Shown one piece after another: positions 33,901-44,779 of a DNA stretch of 64,000 nucleotides. A program made the position numbers and the translations under genes. Positions within the stretch are counted from its first letter, which is position 1. Each line of letters begins with the position of its first letter. The stretch is from Oscarella lobularis (lineage: Eukaryota > Porifera > Homoscleromorpha > Homosclerophorida > Oscarellidae), in the NCBI RefSeq assembly GCF_947507565.1, contig NC_089175.1, positions 6,065,733 through 6,129,732 of the forward strand. The letters are read 5' to 3'. Under the pieces are notes generated by a model that searched no databases, was not told where the DNA came from, and saw only the letters and a program-made list of their open reading frames with translations.

Positions 33901-36900
33901 TTTCCGCGCAGGAGCGCGTTGTTGAGCGCGTTGAGAGATATCGGCGACGCGTGATAGCCCTTGTTGTTGAACCACGCCTTCGCCGCCTTGCGAACGGCGA
34001 GCCCGTCCATGACATCCTGATACGGACCGGCATTCACGTGGGGAAGATGCGGATTGACGTGACCAAAACTAGCTCCAAAATACCTAGAAAAAAATCAATT
34101 AAAAATATTTAATTATTTAATTATATACGATGCACCTTTCGAGTATGTATTGACTCGTCGTGTCGATCAAATAGCGAGACATTTGAGGCTTCGATGTCAA
34201 ATCCTGTAGCACTTGCTCTGCAATCGTCTTCAATTCGGGTGGCCTAGGACTTCCGACGTCGCTTGGACACACGAAATTTCCGTCGGCGTTACAATGGCAC
34301 GTCGCATTCGATTCAGCTCCCAATGAAACCGACCATCCGTCGCCTTTGTACGTCTTGCAGCGATCGTAGTTCATTTTCTCGGCCAGATAGTGAGCCCCGA
34401 TGCCGCACGGCTGCGCCACGACGTCCGCGTATCGCGTCGCTTTCGTCGAATTCGGGTCGAAATTTCGAACGGGGAAATACGTCGTGTCCGGGTAGAGCGA
34501 CGCGCTCAGTTCCATCGGTTGGATTTCCGGCACGGTGGCGAACATTTTGAGAATGAGCGCGACGGTGACGAAGACGGCGGGGAGGAGGAATTGAGCGACG
34601 AAGCCTTTGACGTAGCGTTTCGTGTGCTGGAAGTGGCGAACGGTGAGCGCTTTGAATTGTTGGGCGTAGAGACGAGATCCGGTCACCGTGCACGAGCCGG
34701 CGTCGCCGTCGCCGAGATTGAGACCTGGGAACAAATTATATATTTATAGTCATTGAGGTTTCTTGATTACATTCTTCTGCTTCTGAGTCATCAGGTTCTC
34801 TGCTTTCTTCTTCGGGAGTTTGAGAATCGATTTCGTCGCTCGGTTCAGAGAGAAGTTTCTGCCGTGATTGACGATCTCCCCAACGACGTCGTCTCAACCC
34901 TATAATCAAAGGAAGGACAAAGTTAAACAACAAGCCTATTGTTTCTATGATCTAAGACTCCTTACGATTGAAGAGCGAGTGTCCAGTCGTCGGATCAGGC
35001 TGTATCTCCTCCTCCGTCTCATTGGTCACCTTGAGAAAAACCTACATAGAAGAAAAGCGTCATAAGTCGCTCTCCCCAGTAACACTTCTAATTCTCCCTA
35101 TACTTCTTCCAGTGGCGATGCTGATATTCCGTAGCTCGCAATGTCCACTTCGTCCTTGCGTTGATCGAGCTCTTTCAAAAGCGCCGGCAGTCGTCCGCCT
35201 TGCGTCGCCAGCGTCGGAAGAACGTACGACACTTCGGCGCCGACGTCCTCCACCAATTTCGCCTCGGGAACGTGCGAATGAATAATCCGCGTGACGTCAC
35301 ACTTTTTCGCCTTCTCCTCGACCGCGCCCCCGCCGTCAGTTAAATTCTCCATAGAAACCGACTTCGTCGATGCCGGTTCGACGAGATGCGATCCGTCGGC
35401 GGCGGAAGCCAGCGACGTGTCCGAACCGTGGCGACGTTTCGTCAGCGTGAGCGTGTATCCGTCGCTGAAGTGTCGCTTGAGAAAAAGCGGCGAGCCGGCG
35501 CAGCAGAGTTTGCCGTGAGCGATGATGGCGATGCGATCGCCGAGAACGTCCGCTTCGTCCATATAATGAGTCGAAAGAACAACGGTACGACCTGAGAATA
35601 TATATACGTATATATAATGATATACTCCGTCAACGGTGCCGTAGGAAGTATACATTCCGTCAACTGTGCTGTAGGGGGTATATAAGGGCGTTCCAACCAA
35701 CTCTATTTTTTATGCAACAGTGGCGTTCCATGTGCCTGATCGCAACGAGTTGCAGACACTTGCACCCCAAAAATGGGCGTTCCCGTCTCTACTTCTTATG
35801 CACGGGTGGCGTTCCATGCGCCTGATCTGCAAGCGCCACTCGCGCGCAACGAGTTGCAGACACTCGCTCCCGTCAACTCTACTATTTATGCACGAGTGGC
35901 GTTCCGTGCGCCTGATGCGCAAGCGCCGCTCGCGCGCAACGAGTTGCAGACACTTGCAGGTCATAAATGGGCGTTCCCGTCTCTACGAATGGCGTTCCAT
36001 GCACCTGATCTGCAAGCACCGCTCGCGCGCTACGAGTAGCAGACACTCGTTCCCGTCAACTATACTTTTTATGCAACAGTGGCGTTCCATGCGCCTGATC
36101 CGCAAGCGCCGCTCGCGCGCAACGAGCTGCAGACACTTGCACCCCAAAAATGGGCGTTCCCGTCTCTACTTCTTATGCACGGGAGGCGTTCCATGCGCCT
36201 GATCTGCAAGCGCCACTCGCGCGCAACGAGTTGCAGACACACCCCAAAAATGGGCGTTCCCGTCTTATGCACGGGTGGCGTTCCATGCGCTTCCGTCAAC
36301 TGCCGGAGGGAGTATAAAACTCCGTCAACTGTGCCGTAGGGAGTATATAAGGCCGTTCTTACCAACTCTACTTTTTATGCAGGAGTGGCGTTCCATGCGC
36401 CTGATGCGCAAGCGCCGCTCGCGCGCAACGAGTTGCAGACACTTGCAGATCATAAATGGGCGTTCCCGTCTCTACTTCTCATGCACGAATGGCATTCCAT
36501 GCGCCTGATCTGCAAGCGCCGCTCGCGCGCAACGAGTTGCAGATAATACAACCAGACAACAGTCAACTGTGCCGTCGGGAGTCATACTACTAGTACTTCG
36601 TCAACTGTGCCGTAGGATGCATATACTCCCCGTCAACTGTGCCGTAGGGAGTTAACTAACTACGTGCGCCGTAGGAAGTATACTCCGTCAACTGTGTCGC
36701 CTGGAGTATGAGTTAAGGAGAGATGCGTTGAGGTGCTCTTACCTTCTCTGTGCTTCGCTACGAGGTCCCAAATTCCTCTTCTCGCGTAGGGATCGACTCC
36801 CGCCGTCGGTTCGTCAAGTACGACGACTTTCGAGCCGCCGATGTAGGCCATGGCGACGGATAGCTTGCGCTTCATTCCGCCGGAGAGTTCGGAGACTTTC

Positions 36901-39900
36901 GCCTTCTTCTTATCCGTTAAACCCAAATCTTCAACCCACCTGAGAAAGAGATTAAATAGTTTCTCTTATAAAAAGGGTTGGTATGGGTCGAAATTTTTTA
37001 CCTATCAACTTCCGTGCGCACTTCTTTCTTGTTTTTCATTCCTTTCAATTGAGCAAAGAACTCCAAATGTTCGGATACGGTGAGTCTGAAGTATACATAT
37101 GATAGAAACGCCTTCAGTATTCAATCTCTTACTTCTCGAATAAAACGTTGTGCTGCGGGCAAAGTCCGAGAACCTTTCGAATGCCGTCGATCTCCGTTTT
37201 CACGTCCATACCGAGAACCTGAGCCGATCCGGACGTCGCAGGAAACAGACCAGTCAAAACAGACCTAAAAACACGAGTAATAAAAAAAACCCTCTGCTAA
37301 TATATCTTTACATAGTCGTCGTCTTTCCGGCTCCGTTGTGGCCGAGAAACGAAGTGATTTGCCCTTCGCAAAAGTTGATGGTCAAGTCGTCGACCGCCGG
37401 TTTGCTTCGGCCGCCGTTTCGACCGTAAATCTAAAACTGACGTCAGAAAGGGTTTCATTGTGCTTTCAAATTGCGATTTATACTTTTATGAGATTCCTAA
37501 CGGATACTCCAATTTTCAAGTTTTCAGGTTCCTTTTCGTAGGGAATGTCTTTGTTGGCGTCGCTCGCCGCCGCCGACGTTTCAACGGTGCAGTCGCCGTT
37601 CAATGAAAATCGGTCGTATTTCGACGACCGTTTGATTCGACAACTCGAAGCGTCGTTTCCGCACCAGTACGACTTGAGAAAGGGAAAGTAGAACGGCTTG
37701 GGAATTCCGTATTGACCTAAAGCAGAAATACAGTATATATATATGATGGCTATCTCATTGAGACTTACCTGGAAAGACTTGATCTATGTACCACGCTAGG
37801 ACAAAGTAGATGCAACCATCCAAGGCAATAAAGACATTCGCAGCTAAAAAGCTAAACGAATCTCCGGGAATCTAAATACGTCACGGTCTTGACTCTATAG
37901 AAATGGTCTTCTCTGGTTCCTACTGTGCTCTCTCCCAAATTGCCCCACACCACTCCGACGCCCTGTTCCTCTAGACGACCCACGTACGTTGTTGCGGCTC
38001 CAAAAGCTGTAGTTGATAACAATGACTAAAAAGACAATTAATTATTGACGTTATATATTTATATGTTTTATCGGATTACCAGGCCAGCCTTTTGGGAAAA
38101 TCCATACTCCGATTCGTATTGGATATAGACGATGTAGGGCAAGTAGGTGAAGAGATAGAGAATTCCTCCAGAGCAGGCGGCGAGATTGGCTCGGCCGAAG
38201 AACGTGCTAAACAGAAAGCTACAAAGAAGTTCGATCTTAATTTTTTCTTCAAATAGGAGCTGAGACATCGCGTACCAGAGGCAAACAGTGGCAAATGCGT
38301 AATTGAGAAAAAAGAGGAATATCACGAGGAAATCGCTGTGCACTAAAATATTGGAAAACTGAAAGAACATTTAATTAATTAATTAATTAATTAATTAATC
38401 GGCTCAATTTTCACGAGAACTGACCTTTAGACACATCGCCAATATCAAGCAGATAAGAGCCATGATAGTAATGCTCGTTATAAACCAGGAGAGCCAAAGC
38501 GAGGCGTTCTTCAGTCCCATAATTTTCATAATCTATAGAAAGAAATTCATTGGAATTGCACTGGGGGAACACGCTATATATAATAGTGCAGTTCACCTCT
38601 TTGAGTCGAGCCTCTTTCTCATGCACAATACTCCGTATAATCATCGAAACGGAGAAGACCCAAGCGAGAGCCATGAAGAGAGGTAAACTGCTGGAAATTG
38701 ATCTGATGAACCTTTAATTAAAGAAAGAAAGAAGCGACGCGTCCGGTCCCTATATATAAAACACGTGGTGTCCACTAACCGGTCGTAGATAAAACACGGA
38801 TACGGCATCTCCTGAAGATAGGCGCCCGGTTCGGTGACGTTCTTCCCCGTCAACGTGTTCACGATCGCTCGATCGACCATGTCCTGAATATAGATGAATC
38901 CGAAGAGCTCGTAGCGTCGATGATACGCGCGACTCTCCGGTCCGGCCGACCAATATCTGAAGAACCAATAACACTCACAGAAAAATAATTAAATAAAATT
39001 ATATATGACGTCACAATTTTCTCAGTTTGTCCTGCTTGGGAATCAATGTCGTGTTCATGCGAATTCTATACGACGACCATTTATCCAGCGATCCATCACT
39101 CGTCAAATTAGTGAAGATAACAGCTATACAAATCAATAGATTCCTAAAATTCATAAGGAAAGACTTCTTTCTTTACCTGCCCAAACGGTGGAGTGGTTTC
39201 TCGCCGCGTGTCCCGCGTATTCTATAAGACTATCCTCGTCCTCGAACGGCATCCACACGTCCAAACTGAAGCTGCTCAGAGCGTCGAGCGCACTCTGCGC
39301 TCCGTCGTGCGCCTGCTTCAAATACGAACTGAGTTCGGGACCTTCAATGAAGTTGCGAGCTCGTTGGAGATAATCGCAATATTCAGGCGAAAGAAACGAA
39401 TCGTCGCCTGGCAACACGTTATCAGATCCCGGAAGTCTATTTCGGATTCCGTTGCGTAGCGACGGTAGGTCGTTGAGGAGATATTTTAATCCGATAGAGG
39501 CGGTGCCGAGAGCGGGGTCGCCGGCGAGCGATTGCATTTGTTCGAGCGTGGAACCCGTGAGGCTACACGTCGTCGATACGTACGAATAGGACTGATTGAG
39601 AGGCCCGGAGAGCTCGCCGCGAATCGACTCCAACGTCTCGTTGAGCGTAATCGTCCAATTGACGACTCTCGACGCGAGATCTTTGAGCTGATCGACCTCG
39701 CGAAACGTCCGATTGGCCTACATGTAGTTATAGAGCCTCTATACAGCATACAAACACTTGGGTATCATACCTTGTAGATGACTTCTTGAATTGCTGGCGT
39801 GTCGGGAGCGTAGAGAATTTTGAAACCGTTCAATAGCCGATACAAGAGCGACGTCTCGCCTTTCGCCGTCGAATACTGATAGGCTAAAAGCAAGACATAG

Positions 39901-41699
39901 ATAGAGAGAAAGACAAAAAATTAATCAATAGATTAATATTTACTTATTGGCGGTGCATCGGAGCCAATGTCGGCGACGCCGTCGGGATTGCACTGCTTCG
40001 ACGAAGCGCCGCAAAAGAAGGCGCAGGCAAACGACTGCGCCGCACTTCCGTTCGACGTCCTGTTTCCTCCGAAGGCGTCAAAGTCGAAATCGCGTAGCTC
40101 GGGCAACGAATTTTCGATGTAGTTCTGGAATTCGCTGAAGGCTGGCAACTGAAAAAAAAAAGATTCGCGCACGTGGAGGCGAGTTTTAATCCAATTAAAA
40201 TATTTATACTTGATTTGATAACTGGTTGTAGGCTTTGTAGAATCTCTGTACGAGAGACGCGTTTCTCGTCGAATCAGACGATATCTATGTGTATGTATGC
40301 CATTAGGAGATTTAAATTGAAGGCCTTTAGTGTATTATATTGCCTGAGGAAGAGATTCCAGATTGAGTTGCGCTTGGAGTTCGTTCGTTAGCGCCGTCGC
40401 TTGGCTCGACGTCATATTGCAAAAGAGTTGCTCCACTGTCGTCTAATAGAACATGAAAAGTCGTCCCCCCCTTTCTAAACACGTGACCAGTTGTTACCTC
40501 GTCCGCTTTATTTGAAAATATGAAGATCTTTTCGAATTCTTGGCTATCATTGCAGGCGAGCTTTTGAAGAACGCCGGAATCAAGAAATAGAGCCTACGTA
40601 AAATATATAATATACATACATATATATAAATGATGATGTCATTACCGTTAATTCAGTCTGAACTGAATCCAATGGTGATGACGACGGATTAAGCAGCTGA
40701 CTCAATCGGCCCAAATTTGAGAGACCTTGTCCCGCGAAGGCGCTGGAAAACGGCGACTGTCTCCATCCGTAGTAGCACTGGCCCAGACGCGTCAGATTCG
40801 TCGCGCCGAGAGCGAGACAGCGTTGCAAGGCGAGACTCTGCGTGAGAACGTAGCGCTGGAGTTCGGTCAAGTCGATCGACGACGCGACAAAAGCACGTGC
40901 GGTCGACGACGAGAAACCGTTGTTACGCGCGAGAAAATCTTCAAATTCAGACGGATTTCTCAAAATATTTGACACAGGAATCGTACTGGAATCTATTGAA
41001 TTAAATTAATCGATTAATTATTTAATCTCTGTTTTCATTCTACCGCCTCTCCATAGAGGAAGTCCGATAGCCGACTCGAGTTTGCCCACGTCACCCGTTT
41101 GCGAATATTCTTCGAAAGCGGCATTCAACTCCTCTTCGTCGGCGACCAAATTTCGAAGATTTTCGCTGAAAGTCTCCGGGTCGAAGTTCGTCGCGTTGAA
41201 ATGATTTAATAGGACGCTCGCGTTCGCCAGCGCTTCGTCGACGCGCGGATTGAACGAGCGGAAATTCGTGACGTCATCCGTGGGCGGGGTCGATGACGAT
41301 GCCTCCATCGTCGGATCGCAGATGACGCCTTGGAGAAAGGGAACGAGTCCCGCCGACGGAAGGGCGCGCGGAGGAAAGAAATCTGCGGGGAGAAGACTCT
41401 CGTTTTACTGTACAAACTTTAGAGTATCCGGCGCGCGTCACGTGACAGACGAAATCACGCTTTGTGGCGAGACTACGAGCCGTACCTAGATCGTGATGAT
41501 GAGGTGGAAAATTCTTGCGAACGATCAGCATGACGAGCAGAAGAACGACGGGCCATACGAGCTCGACGAATACGACGAACTAGGAACAAATCGCTTTAGG
41601 ATGTAGAAGAGCGCTTCGCGACGCTTCTCTTACAGGCTGACGCTTCTTCAAAGTGAAATTCTTCCAGAGGAGAAGACGCAGCTTGCGAAGCGTCTCCAT
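30937..41699 (-). CDS. Full-length ABCA-subfamily lipid transporter
   Basis: Many small exons from ATG at 41,699 ([20 protein letters not shown]) to TAA at 30,937. Order: helix 1 (about 41,520-41,590); large first ectodomain (41,400-38,780) with N-x-S/T sites and the conserved end [13 protein letters not shown]; helices 2-6 (38,690-37,700); NBD1 (37,540-35,100) with [44 protein letters not shown] and [15 protein letters not shown]; second ectodomain (34,740-33,870) with the [10 protein letters not shown] motif; helices 8-12 (33,830-32,720, [17 protein letters not shown]); NBD2 (32,640-31,050) with [27 protein letters not shown] and DEPTTGMDP; and the [15 protein letters not shown] end. This is the ABCA1/2/4/7 type, moving phospholipid or sterol across membranes. 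Ends GESV. One intron is expanded by tandem repeats; the others are short. Individual exon ends were not all resolved. Confidence 0.93.
35594..36739 (-). other. Expanded intron in NBD1 of the ABCA gene
   Basis: The flanking exons end ...KHREG and resume [14 protein letters not shown], so this is one phase-1 intron (donor GAAG/GTAAGA, acceptor ATTCTCAG). At about 1.15 kb it is over ten times longer than the other introns of the gene, and almost all of it is repeats. Confidence 0.85.
35600..36715. repeat. Two-component tandem repeat array
   Basis: Component 1: roughly nine units of about 90-105 bp built on ggcgttccatgcgcctgat, gcgcgcaacgagttgcagac and aaatgggcgttcccgtctct. Component 2: a near-palindromic unit of about 30 bp, TATACTCCGTCAACTGTGCC followed by GTAGGGAGTATA, whose ends pair; it flanks the array on both sides (35,610-35,680 and 36,285-36,345, 36,560-36,715). 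Open frames in the array are by-products of the repeat. Confidence 0.85.
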
Positions 41700-41889
41700 G
41701 AGTAATCGTGCGGCGCGTGCGCAACACATCCCGCCTGTGCCTGGCACGGAAAAAAAAGGGTGCGGTCACCACAAATATTCATATTTCATTATCGTGGACA
41801 GCAAGAGCCCGGTTAATTTAATAAAGGAAATCTGCCTCAATACTATGACGCATTCATCTGATGACGTAGGTATTGACACGGATATTTTC

Positions 41890-42000
41890 AGTGGTGGTGG
41901 TGGTGGTGGATGGGCTGGTGTTGATGGTGATGGTGATACAATGGTAATGATGGTGAAAATGGTAATGATGGTGGTGGTGGTGGTGGTGGTGGTGACGGTT
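41890..42000 (+). repeat. GGT/GAT microsatellite
   Basis: Imperfect trinucleotide run of ggt, gat and aat units upstream of the ABCA start. A pure AAT run follows at about 42,089-42,111. Confidence 0.8.
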
Positions 42001-42125
42001 GGGTCCTTAGGGTCCCACATCCTACTACCTAACTACCTAGCTATATAATTAAATTCTAATTATTCTTATTATTTTTAATATTTTACATAATAATAATAAT
42101 AATAATAATAAAGTCTGTATCTCAC

Positions 42126-43109
42126 CTTGAGTCTTTGCCTTCTTTCCTGCGTCCGCAGTCGTCGAGCTTGCTGCAAGCCTAAATCTCAAAAACAAAAGAG
42201 CATCTGAAAATTTGTGATCACGTCCTACAGATACCTCTTCGGCGTTCTTCGTCCACCGCTCAACGATCTTCGTCCATCTGCTTGCATCTCCCTAAAACTC
42301 AAAAAAAAAGAAAGCAAAAGGAAAACGCAATCATTCCATACAGATACCTCTTATGCTGACGTAATCTTCGTCCCATCCACTCGACGATCTTCGTCCATCT
42401 GCCTTGCATCCCCCTAAAACTCAAAGAAAAAGAAAGCATCCGGAAATTCTGTGCATTTCATACAGATACCTCATAGGCCGACGAAATCTTCGTCCCATCC
42501 ACTCGTCGTCTTCGTCCATCTGCTTGCATTCCTAAAACTCAAAAAAAGAAAGCAAGAGAAATCCTGAGGATTCCATACAGATACCTCGTTGTCCTGCAAT
42601 CTTCGTCGTCGTCCATCCACTCCTTCGTCCGTCCGTCCGTCCGTCCGTCCATCCATCGCCGCTTGACCTGCAAATGGAGCTGTGTGAATGAAGCAGTACT
42701 GTAAACAATTTGTTGTCAAAGATAAAATTAAAATAATAAAATAATACTACTTAATTTTTATCTAATATTTCTCTATTTGACCTCTACCCTACTACCTAAA
42801 CTACCTCACAGCCTCGCCATAAGCAAGGCCAACCTAGAAACAAGAGAAAAATGTTGATTGATGAGTTGGATGGAGCTGGAAGAAATTGGCTGATGTTGAC
42901 TGTAAAGATGGGGATGCGATAGAAGGTAGATAAGTGGAGAGAGAGATGCAATGCAAATGGAATGTAGAAATATGTGAAAAATGATAGGAGCTCATGGAAA
43001 TATGATAGTGGACACACTAGATAGTGGGCGGGCTGTAAATAACAGCTGTAAGCAAGTGACGAGACAGCTAGGAAACAATGGCAGAGAAAACTTACCAGCT
43101 CGACTTACC
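42126..43109 (-). other. Splice-flanked leader exons upstream of the ABCA gene, four of them tandem duplicates
   Basis: On the minus strand, six short segments each lie between a good acceptor and a good donor: 42,805-42,833; 42,585-42,667; 42,470-42,531; 42,348-42,413; 42,235-42,291; 42,126-42,178. A donor ends a possible first exon at 43,109. The four between 42,235 and 42,667 belong to a repeat of about 115 bp whose exon core reads GCAAGCAGATGGACGAAGA and whose donor is always GAG/GTATCTGTA. An acceptor at 41,741-41,742 would join them to the ABCA first coding exon (upper edge 41,740). Reading frames are not kept open across copies, so these look like untranslated leader exons or a non-coding RNA. 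Confidence 0.6.
42622..42655 (+). repeat. CCGT tetranucleotide repeat
   Basis: Runs of ccgt followed by ccat lie inside the outermost of the four duplicated leader exons and account for its greater length. Confidence 0.8.
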
Positions 43110-44779
43110 TAAAACCTCGTGCGCGCGCAAAATGGCGCAGCGAGAGCACTCTTGCGCGACGCCACTGCAGCTTTGGCGCACGAAGCGCGACTTCGTTCGA
43201 TGCCCGATCCCGCGAACCGTTGCAATCGCGCGATTCCGGCTCGTCGACGCGCGTGCGATTCCGATCGTCCCCGAGTCCGAGTCTTTAACGTGAACATGGG
43301 CGAATCGCGGCAAAAGCTGCGATGGAACACAGCGTAACGCTACACAGTACCAAAGCGATCCGAGCGTGCAATCGCACGTGGCTTGTATACCTTCGCGGCT
43401 CGATTGAGCGACGGAGTCGACTTCGCTCCGGTGAGCGGCTTTGCAACGGGCTTCGGCTCCTGTGCGCCGCGACGAGAGCGACGCGAACGCGACGCGAAGA
43501 CGTTCGTGAATGCGCAAGTGCTTGTATGACACGCGCCAGTCATGCAGTAACCTGACCTGGGAGGGCGTAGACAATGCATTTTGCGGGTTTACCGTCGCTA
43601 ATATTAGATGAGGCTAATACTCGTCACATGCAACTAATAAAAAAGTGCGTGCCACGTACTACAAAAATGCAATAGTTCGTACGAACCTGAGCTGTAAAAA
43701 CGAGGTAGAAAGTCTCTCATTCCAAAGCCACGTCCATCTCCTGAAATTTCACGTGTAAAGGTATTTGTCCAAGTGAGACCGATGAGCTCCAGCCGTCAAT
43801 CGGGTCACTTTTATCAACATTGGGCAAATGGTCACCATAGTGGATGCAAAGAAGAGGAGAGAAGACGAGATGCATTTGCCTCAATCATAGTCTCAGACAC
43901 AGACCTCTGACCAAAACTAAAGGACATTGTGGAAGAGGCCTGGGTCAAAGTCATCTGAGATGACATCTCTTTTCTTTGAAATCTCCATTGGTAACCATGT
44001 GTCCAACGCTGACTCGACTGACGGCTTCAGCGGCTCATTCTATGGCGCTTCCTTAAAATTCCATCAGCCAATAAAAATTAATTAATTAATTAAAAGAACT
44101 GACTTACCCTTAGACGATAAGATGCGCTTCTCCTTCGCATTCTACCACAAAATTGAACTTCTTTCGAAGTCGTCAGGCCGTCTTGTTTCCAGTCGTGGGG
44201 AATTCAGACTCATTTCTAAAGCGATGCTCGCCGTAAGGGCTTTTCTCGAACGTTCGTCTCGCTCATCTCAACTAGACGTCTTCCTCGCAACGATTTGAGT
44301 AGAAAGACGGCCCGAATCGACCGATACGCGTTCCAGTTTAGCTCACTCGACTTCTTGAGATGTTGCGCACGCGCAAATATTTTGCGGGAAGTTCAAAAAC
44401 CCTTAAAACGGTCAAGTCCTTATCCGAAAACCATAGCCGTGCCGATAGTCTAACGTGCAAGAAGAGCCACTGCTCTATTGGAACCAAAAGTGAGCCTCTA
44501 AGGGTCAGCTGTAACCGGGGTTTGCTGTACAGTGTACTCTATATGACTTCCAGTGAGTGTCTACAGTATATTGTACTTAGGTGTGCGTTGTCCGCGACTC
44601 GCGATCAAACGAATCTAGACTCTGTGATCAGTATATTAATTAAATAATTAGAACTCTTTAATTATAGTGCGGAATAAAACTAATCATCTACCTACGTAGG
44701 TCTATTTGTATATCCTCTACAAGAAAAAATGCTCCCAAATCAAGAGCAAGCACTTCCTAATTTATTTTCTCCTACTAAT
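43110..44779. other. Intergenic region between the ABCA leader and the Ig/FN3 receptor gene
   Basis: 43,110-43,560 is CpG- and GC-rich with open frames in several phases on both strands and no recognisable domain, which fits a promoter region. 43,580-44,780 is AT-richer with no supported gene; a taattaattaatt run lies near 44,080-44,092. Confidence 0.45.

Noticed and set aside
35720-36508. Repetitive open frames ([19 protein letters not shown] type) as a repeat protein gene
   Set aside because: They lie inside an intron defined by conserved ABCA exons on the other strand, are broken between units, and exist because the DNA unit lacks stops.
38371-38400. ttaattaatt run as a regulatory element
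   Set aside because: A simple tandem repeat inside a short ABCA intron; nothing marks it as functional.
41766-42048. Gly/Val- and Thr/Ile-repeat open frames upstream of ABCA
   Set aside because: Translations of the ggt/gat microsatellite.
43092-43574. A 160-residue minus-strand open frame upstream of the ABCA leader
   Set aside because: CpG-rich sequence with long frames in several phases at once and no recognisable domain; more likely promoter DNA.
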